DNA of 32,750 nucleotides. Source: Byssochlamys sp. IMV 00236 (Eukaryota > Ascomycota > Eurotiomycetes > Eurotiales > Thermoascaceae). Positions 9,116 to 20,800 of this stretch are shown here, in pieces. The notes beneath the pieces were generated by a model. It did not search any database and was not told the origin of the DNA. It saw only the letters and a program-made list of their open reading frames with translations. The translations under genes and the position numbers were made by a program. Each line of letters begins with the position of its first letter. Positions within the stretch are counted from its first letter, which is position 1. The DNA is taken from positions 1 to 32,750 of the forward strand of contig MSJH02000633.1 in the NCBI GenBank assembly GCA_001931875.2, written 5' to 3'.

Positions 9116-12100
9116 ATGGCAACTTTTTCGAAGCCTGTTGCTTCCTCGATTGCAGGCATCGATTTCGGTGTCCTGTCCAGCGAGGAGATCAAAGCTATCT
9201 CCGTGAAGCGGATTCACAATACCCCGACACTCGATTCGTTTAACAATCCTGTTCCCGGTGGACTTTACGACCCTGCGCTTGGTGCATGGGGCGATCATGT
9301 GTAAGTGCATCGGATCAACCTCTGTCGACGATTTTCTTACAAGTTGATGATTTCTAGCTGCACTACTTGTCGCCAGAGCTCCTGGTCCTGCAATGGCCAT
9401 CCTGGGCACATCGAGCTTCCTGTGCCCGTCTATAATGTGACTTTCTTCGATCAGCTTTTTCGGCTGCTCAGAGCGCAGTGTGTGTATTGTCACCGTTTCC
9501 AGATGTCGCGCGTTCAGATCAATGCCTACACATGTAAGTTGCGACTCTTGCAGTATGGCCTAGTCGACGAAGTGGCGGCCATCGATGATATGGGCCTCAG
9601 TAAAACAAGCGGGAAGTCCAAGAAGGCTGGAGAGGAGTCCGAAGAGGAGGAGGAGGACGCAGAAGACTTGATGGCGCGCAGGCTTGCATTCGTCAAGCGG
9701 GCTATCAGCAGAGCGCAGAAGGAAGGCAAGGTTCAGGGCTTCATGACTGGCGCGAAGAGCCCTGTTGCTGCAGAGCAGCGGAGGGTTGTCGTGAAGGAAT
9801 TTTTCAAGGAGATTGCTAGCGTCAAGAAATGCACGAGCTGTAGCGGGTAGGTCCTCCGCACCTCTGGTCGTCGAGTGTCACTAACCCTAGCAAAAGCATT
9901 TCTCCCGCTTATCGCAGAGACCGATACTCGAAGATCTTCAAGAAAGCGCTACCTGAGAAGGCCAAACTCATCATGAAGCAAGCTGGATTTCAGGCACCAA
10001 ACTCCCTGGTCTTGCTTCAGCATGCGAAGAAGTTGCCCAACAAGCCGAAGGAGCCTCTTACGAACGGTGCGACTGATCACATGTCGGATGCTGACAGTGT
10101 CGTAACTGAGCTACACGGAGCGGAGGAGGAGGTCGCTCGCGAGAATGCCGTGATTACTCAGTTGGAGGAGAGTCGGCCGAAGACACAGACAGCTGGAGAG
10201 GGCCAACAGTACATGCCATCGTCCGAAGTATATGCTGCCATATGTCTCCTTTTTGAGAAGGAGAAGGAGATCCTGAATTTGGTGTACAACTCTCGACCCA
10301 CGTCGAAGAAGGATTCGACCGTGACCGCCGACATGTTTTTCATCAGAAGCATCCTCGTGCCGCCCAACAGATTTCGCCCAGTGGCTGCTCAAGGACCAAA
10401 CCAAGTTATGGAGGCCCAGCAAAACCAACCGTTCACCAATATCCTGAAAAACTGTGATCTCATCAATCAGATCAGTAAAGAAAGACAGACTGCTGGCCCG
10501 GACTCTGCAACACGCTATAGAGACTATAGAGACCTTCTCCAGGCCATTGTGACGCTTCAGGATACGGTCAACGGGTTGATTGATCGTGATAGGACCGCTC
10601 TCAGCGGTGCTGCGCTCGCCCAAGCACCCAACGGTATCAAGCAGCTCTTGGAAAAGAAGGAAGGTCTGTTCAGAAAGAACATGATGGGCAAGCGTGTCAA
10701 CTTCGCAGCGCGAAGTGTCATTTCTCCTGATCCAAATATCGAAACTAACGAGATCGGTGTGCCGCTTGTTTTCGCCAAGAAGCTCACCTATCCCGAGCCC
10801 GTGACGAACCATAATTTCTGGGAAATGAAGCAAGCTGTGATTAACGGACCGGACAAGTATCCCGGCGCCGCTGCCATTGAGAACGAATCTGGTCAAGTCG
10901 TCAATCTCAAATTCAAGACTCTGGACGAGAGAACCGCTCTTGCGAACCAGCTCTTGGCCCCATCGAATTGGCGCATGAAAGGATCCCGCAACAAGAAAGT
11001 CTACAGACATCTCACCACCGGCGATGTTGTATTGATGAATCGTCAGCCAACTCTCCACAAGCCGTCTATTATGGGTCACAAAGCACGCGTACTCCCCAAC
11101 GAAAGAACTATTCGAATGCATTACGCAAACTGTAATACCTACAACGCTGACTTCGATGGTGACGAGATGAACATGCATTTCCCCCAGAACGAACTGGCAA
11201 GAGCAGAGGCAATGATGCTTGCTGATGCTGATCATCAGTACCTGGTTGCTACATCCGGAAAGCCTCTGAGAGGTCTGATTCAGGATCACATCTCCATGGG
11301 AACATGGTTCACCAGCAGAGACACTTTCTTTGACGAGGACGACTATCATCAGCTACTATACAGCTGTCTTCGTCCCGAGAACTCCCACACAGTCACAGAA
11401 AGAATACAGCTCGTCGAACCTGCCATCCTCAAACCAAAGCCTATGTGGACTGGTAAGCAGATAATCACCAGCATCTTGAAGAATATCACTCCTCCGGGCC
11501 GATTGGGTCTGAACCTCAAGAGCAAGTCTTCGACTCCAGGAGACCGATGGGGTGAAGGAAACGAAGAAGGCAACGTCATTCTTAAAGATGGTGAACTGCT
11601 ATGTGGTATTCTTGACAAGAAACAGCTTGGTCCCACTGCTGGCGGTCTCATCGACTCTATTCACGAGATCTATGGCCATACCATAGCAGGAAGACTCATT
11701 GGTATCCTTGGCCGATTGCTTACCAAATATCTTCACATGCGAGCATTTACCTGCGGTATTGACGATCTCCGATTGACCGAAGAGGGCGATCGTAGACGCA
11801 GAGAGAAGCTCGACGAGGCTGCCAAGATCGGTCATGAAGTTGCATTGAAGTACGTAACTCTTGATCAGACCTCGGTACCTGACAGGGAAGCAGAGCTTCG
11901 GCGTCGCCTGGAAGACGTTCTCCGTGATGATGAGAAACAGTCCGGTCTCGATAGCGTATCGAACGCTCGAACAGCTAAACTTTCCTCGGAAATCACTGCT
12001 GCTTGTCTGCCGAGCGGTTTGGCTAAGCCGTTCCCGTGGAATCAGATGCAGTCTATGACAATATCCGGAGCCAAGGGTTCAAGTGTCAATGCCAATCTCA

Positions 12101-14364
12101 TTTCTTGCAACCTTGGTCAGCAGGTTTTGGAAGGTCGGAGAGTACCTGTCATGATCAGCGGAAAGACCCTGCCGTCCTTCAGAGCTTTTGAGACTCACCC
12201 AGTTGCTGGTGGTTATGTGTCCGGTCGTTTCTTGACTGGAATCAAACCTCAGGAATACTACTTCCACGCAATGGCTGGACGTGAGGGTCTTATCGATACT
12301 GCCGTCAAGACGTCTAGATCTGGTTATCTTCAGCGTTGTTTGATCAAGGGAATGGAAGGTCTAAAGGCTGAATATGACAGCTCTGTTCGTGAGACGTCGG
12401 ATGGGTCGGTCGTTCAGTTCTTGTACGGAGAGGATGGTCTGGATATCACGAAGCAGGTCCACCTGCGTGATTTCAGCTTCCTGGCCTCGAACTACGTATC
12501 TATGATGGCCCAAGTTAACTTGACCAGCGACTTCCGGAGTCTCGAGAAGGAGGAGGTGACAGCATGGCACAAGGACGCCATGAAGAAGGTGCGGAAGACA
12601 GGAAAACTCGATGCGATGGACCCTGTTCTCTCGCTTTACCACCCTGGTGGAAACCTGGGCGCCACTTCAGAAGCCTTCTCTCAGGCTGTCAAGAAGGTAT
12701 GTCGAAATGCTTTCACATCTTCCACACGCAAAAGACAATGCTAACAACTATATGATATTTAGTACGAAGATGCTAATGCCGACAAACTGTTGCGGGATAA
12801 GAAGGCGGGCGTTGAAGGTGTTCTTAGTAAGAAGGCTTTCAACACCTTGCTGAATATGAAGTACATGAAATCGGTCGTCGAGCCTGGAGAAGCCGTCGGT
12901 ATTGTTGCCGGTCAATCCGTCGGAGAGCCGTCCACCCAGATGACGCTCAACACCTTCCACTTGGCAGGTCACTCGGCCAAGAACGTGACACTGGGTATTC
13001 CTCGACTGCGTGAAATTGTCATGACTGCTAGTGCTCAGATCATGACGCCGACAATGACGCTGGTTCTGAACGAAGAGCTTTCTGAAGATGACAGCGAGAA
13101 GTTCGCCAAGGCCATCAGCAAGCTCAGTATCGCAGAAGTCATTGATAAACTCCAGGTTAGAGAGAGTATCTCAGCAAAGGGTAGTGCTCGCGCCAAGGTC
13201 TATGACATCCATATCGACCTCTTCCCCTCAGAAGAGTATACGAAGGAATATGCTATCCAGATCAAGGATGTTTTGAACGCTCTGCAGGCCAAGTTCGTTC
13301 CCAGGCTTGTCAAGCTGGCTCGGGTGGAGCTGAAGAGGCGAGAAGATGAGAAGACCCTCAAGGCGCACTCTACCGCCCAGCCCGAGATTGGTGTATCCGT
13401 TGGCACCATCGAGGAGGAACCTCGACACGCGAGTCGGGCTAATGAACTGGCTGATGACGATGTCGAGGATGACGAAGACGATGCGAAGCGCGCCCGGGAC
13501 GGACAGAACCGATCGAACCAGGTTTCATACGAGGCACCCGACGATGAGGAGGAGAACATTATTCGACGACAGCAGAGCCCTGAAGCTGAGTCAGATGACG
13601 AGGAAGAAGAGAGCAAACCGCGCAAGAATCGTGACGTGGAGATGGCCGATGCATCGGACGACGAAGATTCCGATGACGAGCAGGTAAAGGACTCGAAGCT
13701 CCGTGAAGACGATATCAAGAACAAGTTTGCCGAAATCACCCGATTCAAGTTTGACCAGAAGAAGGGCGACTCTTGCAGGATTCAACTGCAGTACGACATC
13801 GACACTCCCAAGCTTCTGCTGCTTCCGCTTGTTGAGGACGCTGCTCGATTCGCTGTCATCCAGTCGATTCCCGGTCTCGGAAACTGCACGTACGTCAAGG
13901 GAGATGAACTCAAGGGCGAGCCGGCTCACGTCGTCACTGAGGGTGTTAACCTCCTCGCGATGCGTGATTACCAGGATATCATCAAGCCTCACTCTCTCTA
14001 CACCAACTCCATCCACCACATGCTCACTTTCTATGGTGTCGAGGCAGCACGTGGCTCCATCGTCCGTGAAATGGCGGCAGTCTTCGAGAGTCACAGTATC
14101 TCCGTTGACAACCGTCATCTGAACCTGATCGGAGATGTCATGACACAGAGTGGTGGCTTCCGTGCATTCAACCGCAATGGTCTCGTCAAAGACAGCTCGT
14201 CTCCTTTGTCGAAGATGAGTTTCGAGACTACAGTCGGTTTCTTGAAGGAAGCTGTCCTGGAGAGAGATTGGGACAACCTCAAGAACCCCAGCAGCAGAAT
14301 CGTTGTTGGTCGCGTTGGCACCGTCGGTACTGGTGGATTCGATGTCCTCGCACCTGTAGCATAG
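9116..14364 (+). CDS. RPA190: RPA190, largest subunit of RNA polymerase I
   Basis: This is the catalytic beta'-like subunit of the nucleolar polymerase that makes pre-rRNA. Exons 9116-9300, 9358-9846, 9897-12696 and 12763-14364 give 1691 aa, close to the yeast protein. The start ATG gives MATFSKPVASSIAGIDFG. Zinc ligands of the clamp are C63-x2-C66-x6-C73-x2-H76, followed by CVYC near 104 and CTSC before intron 2. The catalytic magnesium loop NADFDGDEMN is encoded at 11143-11172 with Asp643, Asp645 and Asp647. Bridge and trigger-loop elements follow (FFHAMAGREGLIDTAVKTS; GIVAGQSVGEPSTQMTLNTF). The jaw carries a long acidic, low-complexity insert encoded at about 13440-13700, as in other Pol I enzymes. 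Intron 1 is 9301-9357 (GTAAGT, TCTAG), intron 2 is 9847-9896 (GTAGGT, CACTAAC, AAAAG) and intron 3 is 12697-12762 (GTATGT, GCTAAC, TTTAG). It is convergent with RAD3. Confidence 0.97.
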
Positions 14365-14914
14365 ATCGGCTGAGAAGAAAGGCCGAAGACCGGTGGCACC
14401 CTCTGTTTACTGAAGTTTGTCTCTTGTAGTTCTACTCTGTCATACTTGTTTGTCTCTCTCGCTTGTTGATATCTATTTTTTGCATCCGTGTCTGTCACGT
14501 GTCCCATGAACCTGGAGTTTTGCCTTTCGATGTCAACTATTATATCGTTCTTTTGTTATCGTCAATTAGCGACGGAAAAAAAGATAGAACCAAAAGTGAT
14601 ATATTCTGTTCAAGAAGAGTATTTATCCATTTATCTGTGATTTCTTTCTGTTTGAATGAATGAACGTAGAATCGATAACTCAGGTAGTACCTTGTCGAAT
14701 GCAGCGCTGAGAAGTAATCCCAATTTTCTCTCAAAGTTTTCCTCATTTCTTTTTCCTCTTCCAGAAACACCTAAGGACCGCCGTGGTATCATGATCTCAT
14801 AATATCGCACAAGAGAGAAGTAGATTTAAGACGCCTGAAAATGCTCATAGAAAACTTTCCCCCAGTCTCCAATAATACAAAACGGAATCAGCAAAAGTAA
14901 GTAAGGATAATAAA
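14365..14914. other. Convergent 3' region between RPA190 and RAD3
   Basis: This 550-bp stretch is AT-rich and holds the 3' untranslated regions of both neighbours. A CACGTG hexamer at 14496-14501 is probably incidental. I see no gene: short open frames on both strands have no signature. Confidence 0.5.
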
Positions 14915-17480
14915 TTAGTCTGCGTCCAACATCATCAGCTCTTCATCGATGTCATCGTCGAATTCGTCTCGTTGGACAGCAGCCGTGGCACCATTACCGA
15001 CGCCGCTTGTGCCGTTCGTACCAGCTACAGCGTTGGCGGCGGCTTCTCTCATGAGACGTTCCTCTTCCATCTTCTGCTTCTGGAGATGACGTTCTAGATC
15101 TGCGAGGCTCCAGGTGGAGATTCCCTCCTGATCTTTGGCTTTGAAAGGCTGCGCCATGGTCCGAAGGAAGTTCTTAGCTGTTGCGACGGCCATATCGGTA
15201 CTGAGGTTTGTTTCACTCTCGAGCATTGCTTGATTGATCCACTTAGGGAGCTGGGTTCGCTTCTTCTGGAAACGGCGATCTGCCAGAACCATGACTCCGT
15301 AATCATCCTTGCCACGAAGGACACGACCCAGACACTGCGCGGCATGTCTCATTGCGTCGAAGGACAAGAAGTCGTTCTCCCTGATGCGGTAGTTCTCCCG
15401 GAGGAATTCGAGGCGAGCCTTCAGGATACGTGATTCTGTATATTGGAATGGTACACCAATGCAAATCACAGCGCGTCCGTAATGATGATCGAAATCGATA
15501 CCTTCGGAGACCTTTCCTCGGGCGACACAAAACAAGACAGCTCCGCGTCCGTTGCAGCACGCTGTGCGATATGTCTCAAGAGCAAGTGAAGATTCTTGGG
15601 AATCGGGAGTTTCCACGAGGATCAATTTGTAGTTCCATATAGAGTCCAGGATGCCCATTCCTTGCCACATGCTGATAATGGACTCCATGTAGAGATAAGA
15701 GGGGAAGAACACAACAACTCCATCGGGTGTAATGCGAGCGAACTCGAGCACTAGACTACCATAATTCCGCACGACACCTGGGTCATTACGGATCTGGAAA
15801 GACGACGATATCTGTGCCTGATCGGAACCACGTGTGACGATCATTGGCAGGAAGGAGCGACGGGCAAGAGTCATACTGTAGGACTCCTGAAGGACGGTCG
15901 TGAAACCAAGCATCTTGGGGTACATCTCCAGAGGAGACAATGTTCCTGACGTGATGATAACCGAGCTAAACCTGTCAAAGACCGGCTTTATTGCAATTGC
16001 CGCGTCCAGACAGGTGAAGTGTAAGATAGGATTTGGTACTGTGGCTGTCTCCGACTCGAATGGTTCCAATATGAGTAGGAAACCTTTGTCGTAGGTTGCG
16101 GCAAGTGTCGCAAATGTGGCGACTTCCTGGAGGGGCTGATAATCTTCTATGTTGACGAGTTCCAGAGTTCGGACCAAAGAAGTGAGACGTTCAGCACAAA
16201 ATCTTAATGGTTTCCGTTCTATGTACGTTAGATCTTTCAAGTGGGTGAGGAAGGATGGTGGCGTTTCGGAGATCGTATGCGTGACCTTCATTCGAGTCTT
16301 CAGGTACTCGATGAATCTTTTCAGAAAGGCAACGAAATGTTCTGCCCTGCGTATGTTACCCGGGACAGCCTCTTTAAGAAGATCATCCGGTAGAACAGGA
16401 TTTGCCATAAACTGGTCCTCATCTCTAGCTTCTTCCGCTTCTCGAAGCCCCTCCACCAGCTTTGAGTATTCGTTTTGTAATTTCTCCGCATCTGTGCTCT
16501 TCATTTCCTGGATCTTCCGCTCAAGATTGCTTGCGCCCTTTGTAGCTTTTCGAAGGGAGTCTTCCGTCAGGTCGATGCTCAAAGATTCAATGCAGACGTT
16601 GTCAATATTGTGAGCTTCGTCGAAAACAACTATGCAATCCTTCGATAGCTCGCGCGATACTCTCTCTGCAATCTTAGGGTCAAGGAGGTAGTGGTAAGAA
16701 TAGATGATAACGTTGCAAAACGGCATCTGATAAAGTTAGAAGATAGCACATGATGGTGGAAAATAGAGGATTTACCATGCGCCGTGCGGAAAAGTATGGA
16801 CATTGCTTGTGCTGCTCTCCGTACTTTAATAGCCCGTCAAGAGTGAAAACTCCTGGCGGCACCAGGTTATGAGGTTCGAGAAGGTCGAGATTCTATTTTT
16901 GTTAGTAAGTCGAAATAAGGTGTTTGTATAGGAGGCATACCTCGTGATATATACAGAGATCGACATCCTCGCCTTTTTCCTTCTTTTCCTTGACAAAGCT
17001 TGCAGTCAAACTTCTGCACCTAGCGTCGACCACGGCACCACTCTTTTCCCTCTTGACAGATGGGTGAAGACACAGGTTCTTTCGACTAGTCAACCCTAGA
17101 GCTCGAAAGTCCTCAGTGTAACCAAGTTGCGAAGTCCGGTATTTCATCAGCTCCTTGAGTTCCGTCAAGGCTTTCTCGATCTCCGACATTGTTCGCGAAC
17201 AGTAGATCAGCTTTCGATGCTCGGGATAGTGCTGTTGGTAGGCAATAATTAACGATAACAGAGATACCGTCTTCCCTGTGCCTGAGGGCATTTCGAGCAC
17301 ACAGTGACCCCCTGCATCGAGGGTCTTCTTGAGGTCGCACATGTATGCATACTGTTCAGGATATATACGCGGATATGGGAAGAGAACGGGCAGATCGCTG
17401 GTGAAAAGTAAAGCAAAGTGTCAGAAGCTGTAGCACCCCAGGGGACAGTATAGAGACACTTACTCAATAAAGAACTTCAT
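14915..17480 (-). CDS. RAD3: RAD3/XPD, TFIIH 5'-3' DNA helicase
   Basis: Rad3 is the ATP-dependent helicase of TFIIH, needed for nucleotide excision repair and structurally for transcription initiation. Exons 17480-17464, 17397-16941, 16892-16776 and 16726-14915 give 800 aa (yeast 778). The first exon is only 17 nt (MKFFI plus two bases). Walker A is MPSGTGKT with Lys48, the same position as in yeast. The DEAH box VFDEAHNID lies at 233-236. The four Cys expected to hold the 4Fe-4S cluster are visible in NLCLHP, DARCRS, LCIYHE and KQCPYF. Helicase motif VI QCLGRVLRG lies near residue 660. The C-terminal tail is the fungal acidic type (DEFDDDIDEELMMLDAD). Introns: GTAAGT/ACCAG, GTATGC/AATAG (branch ACTAAC) and GTAAAT/ATCAG. 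It is divergent from RKR1. The call is firm. Confidence 0.97.
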
Positions 17481-17845
17481 GGTTGCCGGTTGGATGCAGC
17501 CTCCTGAGCTGCCCGAACCGCTGATATGCGGATGAAGCTCTCTCAATAATGCTAGCAGATCGGCCAGACCGCCCGGCGCGTCGGATTTGCAATTAACGCC
17601 GCGAGAGACACCAGGTCACGTGGCCGTGTAGGACTGACTAAGCGTCATACCTTCGTACAGGCTTCCATGGCCGCAGCGGAGATGAAGAAGACGGTCAAAG
17701 AGACTGATACCCTTTTCCTAGTGTATTGATGGTTGAACAGCCTGATTTACTGTTGTGACATTACTTTGATGTTTTCTTTCGTTTTCTCACTTTCCATTTC
17801 TTCCATGATACAGAGGGGTATATCGGAGCCATTTAACCCCACATT
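17481..17845. promoter_or_regulatory. Divergent promoter region of RAD3 and RKR1, with an RTCACGTG E-box
   Basis: 365 bp between start codons. A GTCACGTG element (CACGTG at 17617-17622) matches the bHLH/Cbf1-type site RTCACGTG. It lies about 140 bp upstream of RAD3 and 220 bp upstream of RKR1. A T/C-rich stretch at about 17755-17805 probably belongs to the RKR1 leader. The role of the E-box is inferred only. Confidence 0.5.
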
Positions 17846-20800
17846 ATGAGTAAAAAATTCAGATCGCAGGCATCAAGCAGTCGCGCTGCTGCTGGAGGCT
17901 TTGGTGCATTTTCTAGTTCTTTTGGAGGATTTTCTACAGGATTTTCTTCTCAGGGAGACGGCCCCTCGTCTCTAACATACATTGCTGAACCCCCGGATCT
18001 TTCCCGGATATCAGAGCCACAGCTGGCTATTGCATTCAAGAACCTCCTCAAGAAGGATGACACCACAAGAACAAAAGCATTAGAAGACTTGAGAGAGTAC
18101 ATATCAACAGTCGAAAATAAGAAAGGAACAGTTGATGATGGCTTTCTGGAGGCATGGGTATGTTATTCTATACGCACCAATAAAAATGAAGTCACCTGGT
18201 AACAACCATTCCGGCTTGCAGATTAAGATATATCCGCGTACTTCAATAGATATATCGCGCAGGGTTCGCCAGCTGGCCCATTCAATTCAAGGGTCCGTTG
18301 CCTCTCTTACGGGGAAGCGTATCGTCCGTCACCTTCCCAAGGTAGTCGGTGCTTGGCTTGCTGGTCTGTATGACAATGACAGACCCGTTGTCCGATCCGC
18401 ACAGGAGTCTTTCTCGCGTGTATTCGCAACAGAAGACAAGAGAGCAAGTGTGTGGAAGATCTACCAGAACGCTGTACTCTTATTCGCGGAAGATGTCATT
18501 CTTCATCAGAACCCCTTAACCTTGAGTGATGAAAGGACGACTAAGCCGGATGATGCAGAAGCCAAATATGCCCGCGTTTTAGGGACTGCTTTGTCTTTGT
18601 TAACCCGTATTCTTAGTACGTTTCCTTCGTCAATACTTACATTTTAACTGCGCTAACCTTCTCACAGGTCAGGCGTCTGAGGAAGACTTGCAAAAGGACC
18701 TTACTTTGATTGAGAGTCTCCTCGGAAGCAAACAGCTATGGTCCTTCTCGCACCATGATGATCCTTTTGTACGCCGGGCTACCTATCAGCTTCTCCGAGC
18801 TGCCGTCGCCAAAGAACCAGCGGCATTGGACTGGAAGGTTATCAGTTCGGCAATCATTGGGAAATCATTGAATGCATCCCAAATAGGGTCATCTGCCGAA
18901 TTGTCTGCTTCTATTCTGCAAGTCACTCAGGTCAGGCCACAAGTCTGGACAGATGATTATTCCGGAAAAACAGCTGCGTCTAAGCGGCTCCGCCAATACA
19001 TACAAAAGGGTTCTCAAGGGGCATCTAGTTCCTACTGGTCAAATCTGACCCAGTTGCTAAAAATTGTTCCCGTGGAGGCATTGGCAAAGGAGGACCAGGC
19101 TTTGACTGTTAGTGGAAAGATCGGACTTCCGGATGCAAGCTCTTTGATGGAGGCGTTCCAGGACGGATTGAATTCAAGGGAGGAGCCGCGACAAAACCTG
19201 GCGGTAGGCTGGAAATCATATGTCGAGACTGCAATTCGGTTCTTGACGCTATTACCGGAAGACGACACAGCAAAGTTCGTCGAGGAAAGAATATTTCCGA
19301 TAGTCGAACAATATGTGTTCGCAACCCCCGATGGATCTCGGTGGACACTTCCCTTCCAATCTGCCCAGACCTTGTGTTCTGATTCTGTTGCTGCGCTAGC
19401 TCTTCGTGGCTACGACAATCTCAAATCTTTATGGGCGTCACTAACCAACAAGCTACTGCAATCTGTTAAGCTATCTTCTCCTGAACAGTCAAAGGACTTC
19501 AGATCGTCGCAAGACGCCGTGTGCGCTCAAGCGAAGCGTCTGTTCACAGTGGAAGCGTCAGTGCTTAATAGTCTGTCTCCCTCAGGGAATGAACATCAGG
19601 TTCGAGAGACTTTTGAGACTGTCGGCATACCCCTACTGAAAGACTGCCTGGAAGTTTTGCTTTCCAGAAATGGTAAATCGTACAGTGCCGCAGCGGTCGT
19701 TGATGAGACTGTCCGTCATACTCCCCAGATTGCTAAGCACTCAAAGGAACTTACAAACTTCGTTCAAGAAGACCTTCCCGGCCTTCTATTCTCGCCTTCT
19801 GCTGATAGGTTGATGGGAATAGTCTTAGCATGTCGGGATTGGCCAGGCTTCGAGCAGAGCTTTGACAAGGCCGTCGAAAGCATCGTGGGCGTTGAGCCGG
19901 ACGAGTCTAACATCCACGCGCTTGAAAAGCTATTGTCTACAGTCGACTTCAAAGGCATCCATGATCCCGCCGAACTCGAAAGCATGGTTATGCGGAGCGT
20001 CTCTAGGGCCTGCAAAGGCAGCCAGCTGAACTGGTCTATTGTTACAGCTGTTGTCGGAAATGTGACATCCCACGGCGAATTAACAGATCGTATCCTTACT
20101 TCAATCATTGACGGTTTGTCCAATGATGAAACTGCTCCGGAAGCTTTACATGGTCTATCTCAGATCGCCTCTCGGTCTCCTTCTGCAATGCAGCGTTTCA
20201 GGACAGGCGATTACGGGTCGAAACTAGTTGGGAAGCTACTTTATCTTAAGGAGTCTCCTTCAGATGACCTCTCGCAACTTGCAGAATCTCTGGACCAGAA
20301 ACTTAAGATCATGGTTGTCGAAGACGTGAGCTCAAAATCGAGTCTAGAGATACTTCAGCATAACTTAGCTGAAGTTAGCGTTGAGTCCCTCTCGTCAGTA
20401 ACCCCTTCTTCAATGTCTGCTCCAAACTGTGGTCCATACTGACTGGTTTTAGTGTCGACTCCTTGGTTGCGATTGCCGAAGAACTTATACAAGCAGCAAG
20501 TCCAGAGAATAAGAAGCAGACAGTGGCTAATATATTACCTTCTCGTCACTTGTGGGAGCGTTCTCTTGAGCCATTCTTAGCCCTCCCTCCGAGACAGTCA
20601 ACAGCTATCACCAGTGTTCTAGGTGGGATTGTCTATCTTATCGATCGTGATCTTTCGGAAGATTTCTGGCAAAAATGGAATGATATACCGCGTGACTCCA
20701 ACGGCAGTTCATCTGCGTTCCGATTGGCGTCATACGTCACGAATATACTGTCTTCATCTGACTTGGCCCAGTACCTCGATACGGAGGAGCTCGAGACACT

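Noticed and set aside
10111..11349. Long antisense open frame (412 codons) opposite RPA190
   Set aside because: It lies wholly opposite the most conserved part of the Pol I subunit, including the catalytic loop. It has no family signature and is explained by codon bias of the sense gene.
13200..13748. Antisense Ser-rich frame opposite RPA190
   Set aside because: The Ser runs mirror the GAC/GAT/GAG codons of the acidic insert; it is a shadow frame.
20394..20452. Frameshift or pseudogene in RKR1
   Set aside because: An intron with a proper branch point and acceptor restores the frame exactly, and the RING domain and all other exons are intact, so a working gene is the simpler reading.
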